Positions 56,201 through 64,000 of a stretch of 64,000 nt of DNA are shown here, piece by piece. The translations under genes and the position numbers were made by a program. How positions within the stretch are numbered: the first letter of the stretch is position 1; each line of letters opens with the position of its first letter. This DNA comes from Prinia subflava (lineage: Eukaryota; Chordata; Aves; Passeriformes; Cisticolidae): the NCBI RefSeq assembly GCF_021018805.1, contig NC_086253.1, positions 12,650,735-12,714,734 of the forward strand. The letters run 5' to 3'. The notes under the pieces are model-generated. The model made no database searches and was not told the origin of the DNA. It saw only the letters and a program-made list of their open reading frames with translations.

Positions 56201-58500
56201 CAACTAATCACTAAGCAGCAAATATTCAGTGAGCAACAAGAAAATTCAAAATATCCAAATAAATTGCAGAATTCAGCTTATAACCAAAAAACCTGAATAT
56301 TTAAAGATATTCAACTAATATACAAAACATTATTTTCTACTTAAAATAAAAGAATGTGAAGGTGTTGAATTCAGTTCCCAAGATATGGAAATTGAATCAC
56401 ATTATGCGAGAGATCAGGAATACAGTTCACAAAAAAATTGCTACATTTCTTTCCTGGAATCTTCAAATTCACAAATTGATTTCACAGACTTTTAACTAAA
56501 GTTATCACATCAAGAATCACATTTTAAAATACTTCCTTACATTTGTGCAGGGATTCTTAAACAGTAACTTGGAAGAATTAATTATCCATAACAGGCCTGT
56601 TGATTAGATGCTTTGTTAATTGTGTTGTTCATTTTGTGACAGTCTTGGTTCAGCTCCTGATCGCTATCTATTCTTTGGCAGATTAATAATTTCTGAATCA
56701 GAGAAGCTCTGTGAAAAGATCACAGAAAACCTCTCAGCTCTACAAACACAGAACATGAGCGGTCTCAGTTAAGGTCAATAGTGAGTCCAGGAAGGAAGCT
56801 CTTATTTCAGCTCTTTGCACAATACCTACTCTGTAGGTAAACACAAGTGTTCAGTTTAACAACACAGACAGATCTTAACCTTTCCAAGCATATATATTTA
56901 TTTAATTGCTACATTTAAATCAAAGATCTAGCCTATGAACAGCTTTTGCAAAGAAAGTGCATGAAGATTTCCTTTGTTTCTTATTTGAATCACTAAGATG
57001 AAAGTGAAGGCTGAGGTAGTCATTTCACTCAAAGGAAATAAAACAAAGAAACCTCTATTTCATTGATAAGAAAGCAGAGCTCTGATCTCCCATGAGCTGC
57101 TAGCTTCAAAATATTCAACTGAACTACATAAAGAATAATCCCTGTAGTCACTAAGGATGCCATGGGGTTTGTCCTCAAGTGATACATGTCTTAAGGCTGG
57201 GAAAACAATTTCTACTTACATCTCTCACATGAAATTCAGATGTAAATGAAGGCCTGTCTTTCTGCAGAGAAAGAATTTTTTTTTTTCTGTTCTTGTATCA
57301 TTTAGGCTGAATTTACTCAAAGTGCAGTAATAAAGAATAACCAGAACCCTGTTTTCCTTTGTTCCTATAATCTCACTCATTAATAAAAAGGACAATAATA
57401 TATTTAGGAAAATATAGTTATCCAGCAGGTTTAGAACTGCTCAAACAGTGCAAGTTACAGAAAGTTTAGCTTTTACCCTAACTGATTTCAACCAGTTAGT
57501 TTCTTCCCTTAGGATGGCCTAAAATTTTTTAGGGTTTACTGATAAAATACATAATTATTTAATCACTGCCTACATTCCATTCTTTTTGATTTTCCATTTT
57601 TCTCAATATAAAACTACAGAGGAAGTATCTGCAAGGCATTTCTGTTGATAAATGCAGCACAATATGCAAAGAATGCATGTGGTAAGTAAAAATTTCACAC
57701 ATTTCTCATAATCATTGTTTTAATGCAAAATATGCCTTCTGAGAGGAAAAGTACAATCAGGTTATTAAACACTTGGATTTCTGAACTTTAATCTATACAC
57801 AGTGAGAAGGACTGTAAATTTGATTTTGGTAAGTAAAACACATATACTGAAATTAGGTTTTTCTTTCATCAATCTTCCTTATAAAAATCAGAGCTTTTAT
57901 TGAATATTTCTACATTTAATCCCACTGTAAAGAAAAGCTATATGTTACAGCTGCCATATTGGACAGTTATTGAAGTCTGCAGGATTTTTGCCTTAGTTGG
58001 AATGTTATGCCACACAATTTCTCTGAGAAAACACAGGCTTTGTAACAATCATATGGATCATCTAATTAATCTAATGAATCTTTACTATTAGAAACAATTT
58101 TCAATTTCAAAAGCTGTATTAATGGCTTAATCACTGAACACACCCCAGAAGATACAGTACACATTTTCACAGTACTCTTAATATTCATAGTATTCTTATA
58201 AGGACCAGACCTAAGGTTCACCTGCCAGCAAAATTAACTAGTTTTGAGTTTGTCCATGTGAATAAACAAGAAAGCCGCAGTAGTATAATTGGTTTCAAGG
58301 TTTTGTTTGCAGAAACGTGCTGATGTGACTTTGTATCTAGTTATGCAGAAATCAACTACAGAACTGAAACAATCTATTTTGCTATATTATTAGTTTATTT
58401 AACTTTTACCTATAGATTGTCTTGCAAATATGTTTATCATTTCCAGTTACGAGCCGCAGTCTCGAGTGCTACAGGACTCCCGTGGCTCTGGACACCTCCC
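50290..58500. other. Intergenic region between LYAR and TMEM128
   Basis: About 8 kb, AT-rich, with only short open frames lacking family resemblance. No clear repeat family recognised before the CR1 fragment at 58516. Confidence 0.7.
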
Positions 58501-58515
58501 AGAGCTTTGCATTTC

Positions 58516-58665
58516 AGGGAATCACAGAATATTCCGAGCTGGGAAGGACCCAAGGGGTGATGGAATCCAGCCCTTGGGTGAACGGCCCCTGAGGGACCGA
58601 ACCTACCAGCTTGGTGTTATCAGCATCATGCTGCAACCATTTGTAACCTACACCACTGGTCTGTG
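58516..58665 (-). mobile_element. CR1 LINE fragment near the TMEM128 promoter
   Basis: Reverse-oriented CR1 3' end: GGAATCACAGAATATTCCGA, GCTGGGAAGGACCC, and GGGACCGAACCTACCAGCTT with GTGTTATCAGCA. Short and truncated, about 300 bases upstream of the TMEM128 ATG. Confidence 0.85.
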
Positions 58666-58779
58666 TCACAGCAATTGAGATTTCCCTAACATCTGCCCAC
58701 GAGAACATCTGGCAGATGAGGAAAACATTTCTACGCACAGAGTTTTGTTGATTTTTTTTTTTTTTCTGAATCATTTCGG

Positions 58780-59290
58780 CACCGCAGCCTTCCCAGCGGC
58801 ACTGGGCTGTGCTCGGCACTGCTGCCCGTCTCCAGGGGGATCAGTGTCGTTCCCGGAGCTGTTCCCGTTCCCCTCACGGCTCGCTGGCGCCGGGCGCCGC
58901 CGCTGCCCCTCACGCCGGGGCGGTGGCGGCCGCCGCGCTCCCGCCCCGCCGCGTCACTGCCGGAGCGGCCCAACATGGAGCCCGGCGGCGGCGGGGACGC
59001 GCTGCCGAGGCTGCGGCGCCCGGGGCGGCGCGGGCCGGAGCCCCGGGAGCCCCGGGAGCCGCAGGAGCCGCAGCCGCCTGGCCGGGGCGGCGGGACGGCC
59101 GGTGGGTGGTGCCGGGGCGCGGGGAGCGGTGCCGGGCCCCGCCGGGCGGGCGCTGGGACGGCAGCGGGGCCGCCTCGGGTCGAGCGGCGCGGAGCGCGGC
59201 CCCGCCTGCCCTCAGGTGTCCGCGCCCGGCGGCGAGCTGGGTGTGGGAGACGCGAGGGGCTCGTAGCTGCGGACTGCAGTGCTCGAATGC
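58780..59290 (+). promoter_or_regulatory. CpG island promoter of TMEM128
   Basis: CpG-dense, TATA-less, and abrupt against AT-rich flanks. A poly-T tract (58749-58765) marks its upstream edge. It contains the start codon and the first donor, so the first exon carries both 5' UTR and coding sequence. A CRE-like GCGTCAC lies about 25 bases upstream of the ATG. Confidence 0.82.
58975..59101 (+). CDS. TMEM128: TMEM128 exon 1
   Basis: Residues 1-42 plus the first base of codon 43; donor GCCG|GTGGGT. Contains a degenerate 9-base repeat coding [11 protein letters not shown]. Confidence 0.85.
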
Positions 59291-62200
59291 TCCAGGCCCA
59301 GGCTCCAGTAGGATGAGGAGGAATCTAGGAAATGAAAAATAAAGCTGCCTGTAAGCTCCAGCAGAGCTGTGGGTACGCTCGGCTGGTGGCGGTGCGTGTG
59401 GAGAAATAGGCACGTGTGACACTGCTGAAGGCACACAGGTCACCAGGAACTCCTAGTGATAAACTTCAGTGTGCGACATCAAAACCACCCCTGATACCTG
59501 TTTTGACAGTGTGTATAAATACCATGTTACGTGGACACTGTCGTGCACAACAGAGGGCTTTCTCATCTGCTCGCTCTGATGTCTCTCTCTCTAAAACAGT
59601 ACACGGTAATGAGGGGAAAAAGAGAAGGTCGTTTCCTGCACAGTGCTGGTTGTCATTTACCTGCTGAAAGTGTGCAGTGTAAGTCAAGCTAGCTCTTGAA
59701 ACTGCAGCTGAAAATTTGTGAATTATCTGCAATTGAGAAAATTATTTATGCCTGAAATCATTTTGCAAATACTAAAACTCATAAAGAAGGGTACAAATAA
59801 ATTAGTCATTGGAAATAACAGTCTGAAATTCTATATGCTAGATTAATAAAAATGCCATAATAACACCAGGGGCTTTTAATTAGTTAAACTACCCTTACAA
59901 AATCTAGTCACCTGTTTCCTAAAAAGATACACAGACATGGTATTGTGCTGATTGTTACTACTTTATCCTTTTATTGAAGGATACCTTGCTAAGTCTGTTT
60001 CATTTTGGTAAATGTTCAGAGCTTTTTAGAATATTTTAGAATATTTGTAGTACAAAGTGTATTATGATGAGTAGAATAGTCTCCCAGGATAAATGAATTA
60101 AAAGATAAAGCATCATGCTTTACATAACTGTAATGATACTCCATTTAATGACTGGCTTTAGTGCTATAATTATGTTCTTATTTACAGAAGAGTCTACAGC
60201 TGTAGAGAAGACGATGAGGCCTCTTAACAGACTGAACATTCATTCTGCATTCTGGATTTTGGCATCAATAGCTGTGACATACTACTTTGATTTTTTAAAA
60301 AACATTAAAGAAACTATGCAAACAGATAGGTAAGGTATCTTTTCTTACAAAAAGGTGTGTTTTAGTGTTACAGTCATACTCAGTTTGTTACATCTGGTCA
60401 CTGTATTTTAATTCATGGATGAGCAAGGTCTGCAATAGGAATAGAGAAACCTGGGACTGTTCAGCCTGGAGAAGAGAAGGCTCAGAGGCATCTTGTCAGT
60501 ACAGGTGAATACCTGAAGGGAGGGTGCAAAGAAGACAGAGCCAGGCGCTTTCCAGTGGTGTCCAGGACAGGACCAGAGGCAGTGGGCACAAAGTGAAATG
60601 GAGGAGGTTCCCTCTAAAGATCAGGAAACACTTTTACTGTGAGGGTGACTGAGCACTGAACAAATTGCCCAGGTAGGTTGTGGAGTCTCCATCCTTGGAG
60701 ATACTCAAAGGCCATCTGGACATGATTCTGGGCAGTAGCTGGGCTTGCTTCAGCAGGGAGGTTGGACCAGATGATCACCTAAGCTGATATTAGTGAACTA
60801 ATTGTAAAGTAAATGCAATGCTTAAATTTTGCTAGTTATTTTATTTCTCTCTAAATTCTACTGAGTCATCTTTGTACATGCAAAGTTTGTTCTGTACCAG
60901 ACATTTTAATGATGTACCTTCAAGTTTTCATTTAAGTCCAAGAAATAGCTGCCTGTTTTGTTAGAAGTATTTAGGTTTTGATTTTATTTTTACAATAAAC
61001 CCTCTGAAATTAATCCTTAAAGGTCAAACAGAAGTTCATTTCTCTAGAAGATCTCTAAATTATTTTCAGATTAGTGAAATAATTTCTGTGAAGTAATTTT
61101 TATTTCTAGTCTATTTCTTTTCTATTAATTTGTTTTTGATGGGGTTGATGTGTTAAATGTTTTTAGACAGCTTCAGCTGGAAGTGCTTTTAAAACACATT
61201 GCTGTTGTGATTGTTATATCAGTACGTGGAAGCTGCACAGGGCTCTGTGCTGTGAGGTTCTCTGGAGCTGCTCTCCCAGGCTAGTTACACCCTTCATACA
61301 TCTGACTGTGAAAGCAAAACCAGTGACTGCAAGGTGTAATCAAAATTTGGGGTCAGGACCTTGTCTTCCTGCAGGGCTTGTCTAGGTAGGCCATGGCAAT
61401 AGTTCTCTCATTGCAGAGTTCTCAGGTGGTAGTAGCAAGATCTCAAAGTAGCATATTATGTTTGCTGTACCATTCCGGAGCAAATGTAGGAGTAGGAGGA
61501 TCCTTGATTACCCTTTGTAATTTAGTAATCAAGTCATGGTAAGAATTAATTTTTTAAAATTTTTATTTCTTAATACACACATAGGATCTTATTAAAGTGC
61601 ATCTTCCTCCTAAATTTCCTTATCTGAACTAGTCTTGAAGCCTCAAAAGTGTATCTCTGTAAATAATCTCATACCCAGTGTTTTTATGATTCTGAATTCA
61701 AAATTCTGGATTTCTCCATGGTTTTCTTCAGCAATTATAAAGAAAAATCTTCATACTTCTTGTCTGTTAAATTTGAGAGTTCACAAACTGAAACCATATT
61801 AAAGCTTTCTGCAGCATTTCTGTTGCACAAAGATCACCAGTCTAATTTATAGTGAAAAGCACAGTTGCAGTGGGGCCTATTTTACTTTATTAGTGACAAA
61901 GTGGTTTTGGTGTGGTTGTGTAGTAGATTCCTGACAAGATCTGTCACACTGAATTCCCAAAATATTTGAGGGGACAATATATGAAAAGAAGTTTTGTTGC
62001 AAAAGTAAACTCAGTTGTTTGTATTAGACAGATTTTAAGGGCAAAAAGTGTTTTTAAAATAAATTTAAGGTAAAACCTCCAGGAACTCTAGGCTGCAATC
62101 TGTATATTTAACAGATACTGCCTGTTCTGTTTGTAGACTGGAGTGAAGATTACTGTGCAAACTGCAATGTGATGGTGCTAAACGTGGTTTACTGTGCTTT

Positions 62201-63532
62201 TCTCCCTGCAGCTGGTGGCTTTCCTGTGGCACTTGTTTACTGGCTGCATGTTTAGCTATTGCCTTTTACTGCATACTGTATCTCGAGTGGTACTGTGGAA
62301 TTCAGGACTATGATGAACAGTACCCTGCACTCATTCCTGTCACAACAGCTACCTTTATAGCAGCAGCAATTTGGTGAGTTCAAACACTGTGTGCAAACTT
62401 CTGCTAAACCTCTGCAAGTCTGTGTGTTAAAGGGCTCATTTTATAGAAAGCATAATTTCTGTAGTTCTGCTACGTGTATTGGTGACAATACCAGTTCTAT
62501 GTAGCATAATTTCTTGCACTTTCAATTTTCATCCACAAAGCAAGAATTGCAACAGTTGAAACTGTATATTGTGTACCTGGAGATGTACTGGATCTTTTCT
62601 GTCTTGAAAATTTACGTGAAAACTGAAGTTATCTTTCTTAGTGTAAATTTCTCACCTCTGGCAACTACTTGTGCAGTTTACAAGTAAAGACAAAGGTGCA
62701 GTCTCTCCATCTGAGAAAAAACTCAGCTCAATCAGTTTCTGTCAGAGTTCTTCATTGGAAACAGTCTTTAAGTAGCAAACATACACAGAATGTTAGACCT
62801 CTGACTATTGCCATAAGAGCTTTAAGGGTTGATATTTTGTCTGAGAATGGCACTTTTAGTAAGAGTTGCTTTACTTATGAGGTTATATGAGTCAGAACTG
62901 AGCAAATGTGAATGAAGAAAATTATAGACATTGTGCCAGTGTATTTATTTGCTTTCTGCATGAAAATTGATTTCCTATTGTTTAGCTGTTGTATTGGAGT
63001 ATCAGGCAGTATTTGTTGCAATGGTGAAAAAAAGGAAGATTGAAGAAAATAAAGATTTCCTATGGTTTATAATTAGTCAAATCTGTAGTTATTGTAAGTC
63101 AGTTGTAAAAGAAGCTGGTTTTCCTCCTGTCTCTTCAGTTAACTGAAATCTGTCTGGATGAAAGTTCAGATTAAGGCTTCTCTCGGTTGCCAAATATGCC
63201 GTGGAAAAATCAAAGAGTAGATAACTTTCAGGGGCTTCAGATACAGATTTTCTGAAAGTAAAAGGTATCTTTACCCTTTCACCTTTCATATGTTTTGTTT
63301 TCAGAAACAAATATATTTCCAGGTCAAGTAATTTAAATCTTATTTCTTCTTTTGACATGTTTCCTTTATATGCTTGGTGTTTCTGTAATATGACAACTGA
63401 GCTTACCAAATACTTTCTGCTTTTATTCCCAGTTTCAATGTTGCCTTGTGGCCTGTCTGGTCATTTTTGACACCTGTGTTGCTCTTCATTCAGTTCATGG
63501 GTGTTGTGATGCTTGTGTCACTCCTGGGATAA
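58975..63532 (+). CDS. TMEM128: TMEM128, four-span transmembrane protein 128
   Basis: Small multi-pass membrane protein; the cellular role of the family is poorly known. Coding exons: 58975-59101, 60188-60329, 62212-62373, 63433-63532, all with GT/AG junctions; split codons give E43, S90 and C144. Predicted 176 residues (human about 165). Residues 1-42 are a Gly/Pro/Arg/Glu-rich tail. Hydrophobic spans lie at about 62-80, 91-113, 129-150 and 154-175. Conserved blocks are [33 protein letters not shown] and QFMGVVM. The C-terminus ends at SLLG, as in the human protein. The ATG sits in CCCAACATGG. There is no cleavable signal peptide. Confidence 0.96.
59102..60187 (+). other. TMEM128 intron 1
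   Basis: CpG-island remainder at its start, then AT-rich; nothing else recognised. Confidence 0.7.
60188..60329 (+). CDS. TMEM128: TMEM128 exon 2, first membrane span
   Basis: Residues 43-89 after a TTTACAG acceptor. Ends GATAG|GTAAGG. Without splicing the frame stops at once. Confidence 0.95.
60330..62211 (+). other. TMEM128 intron 2
   Basis: 1.9 kb, holding a CR1 fragment at 60441-60785. The rest is AT-rich without recognised features. Confidence 0.75.
60441..60785 (+). mobile_element. CR1 LINE fragment, 3' end
   Basis: Sense-oriented CR1: GACTGTTCAGCCTGGAGAAG at the left end, then AGGTTCCCTCTAAAGATCAG, GGAGTCTCCATCCTTGGAGA and GGTTGGACCAGATGATCACC. Terminal octamers not visible. No open frame. 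Confidence 0.93.
62212..62373 (+). CDS. TMEM128: TMEM128 exon 3, second and third spans
   Basis: Residues 90-143 after CTCCCTGCAG; ends ATTTG|GTGAGT. Confidence 0.96.
62374..63432 (+). other. TMEM128 intron 3
   Basis: 1.1 kb AT-rich; nothing recognised. Confidence 0.7.
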
Positions 63533-63541
63533 GCCCTTCAG
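63433..63541 (+). CDS. TMEM128: TMEM128 exon 4, last span and stop
   Basis: Residues 144-176, TAA at 63530-63532. Nine bases later CTTCAG|GTAAAT is a good donor, so the 3' UTR is probably spliced to an exon beyond the window. Confidence 0.9.
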
Positions 63542-64000
63542 GTAAATAATTGAATTTTTTAAGCACATAAAAGTATTTATCTTGTTGTGGGAACTGCTTT
63601 GTTAGACATTTAAGGATTGGGAGGTCATTTAGGCATTCCTTCTTTGTTTTTTGTACATTCTTAGAATTGTGACATTTTGTGGCATATACAGTAACCAGAG
63701 AACATGCAATTATCCAAAGGGGAAGAGTATCCTTTCCACTTCTCTAAAATTCCATTCTAGACATTGAAAAGAAGCATTAGTGAGAATGGATGGTTTGGGA
63801 ACGTACAGGCCAAAAACCTACAGCTTTTGCCTAGACTGGGAGAACTTCTTAGTAAAGCTGCTTGACCTGATATCAACATCCATGCAAAGGCCTTCTCTAT
63901 TTTCTAAATTAAAAATCTTTGTCATATCTTTGTTTTCAAGTGTGCTGTTTTCATTTTCTGTGATGCACAGCCCAGATCAACTTGCTGTGTGGGAGATTGC
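63542..64000 (+). other. Probable TMEM128 3'-UTR intron (partial)
   Basis: Sequence after the post-stop donor. No acceptor with a clear exon or AATAAA-type end is evident before the window ends. Confidence 0.5.

Noticed and set aside
58745..59443. Alternative open frames of 173-177 codons around TMEM128 exon 1
   Set aside because: Only the frame starting at 58975 joins in phase to the conserved exon 2; the others are GC-driven shadows.

Overview
This is a 64 kb piece of a vertebrate nuclear genome, almost certainly from a bird. The genes have small exons with GT/AG introns and start in CpG islands. The mobile-element content is dominated by 5'-truncated CR1 LINE copies of avian type. The proteins match amniote orthologues along their whole recovered length. 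The species cannot be named from the window alone.

Layout, left to right: (1) NSG1 (NEEP21 family) on the minus strand. Only its 5' part is present: a CpG-island first exon near 5.9-6.06 kb, the ATG exon at 5323-5451 and the next coding exon at 1563-1679. The rest lies beyond base 1. (2) About 17 kb without a recognisable protein gene (6.46-23.6 kb). It holds a CR1 relic, a possible MIR-like relic and an isolated GC-rich patch with a CCATC pentamer array at 15.96-16.27 kb. (3) ZBTB49 on the minus strand, 40605 down to 24318, seven coding exons, 758 codons: a BTB domain plus seven C2H2 zinc fingers. (4) A CpG island at 41.65-42.5 kb that contains the first exons of both ZBTB49 (minus) and LYAR (plus), i.e. 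a divergent promoter. (5) LYAR on the plus strand, 42917-49777, eight coding exons, 363 codons. (6) About 8.5 kb of AT-rich intergenic sequence. (7) TMEM128 on the plus strand, 58975-63532, four coding exons, 176 codons, four membrane segments, with a likely further 3'-UTR exon past the window end.

Read in reverse, the order TMEM128 - LYAR - ZBTB49 - NSG1 with these orientations is the known amniote arrangement (human 4p16), so the block is conserved synteny rather than an accessory or transferred region. The genes do not form a pathway: NSG1 acts in neuronal endosomal trafficking, ZBTB49 is a transcription factor, LYAR is a nucleolar growth and ribosome-biogenesis protein, and TMEM128 is a small membrane protein of poorly known role. 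The only visible functional coupling is the shared ZBTB49/LYAR promoter.

All exon joins below were made by hand from reading frame, splice-site consensus and remembered family similarity. No alignment was run. I did not find an undescribed system. The most notable non-gene structure is the set of GC-rich pentamer arrays and minisatellites in or beside the CpG islands.
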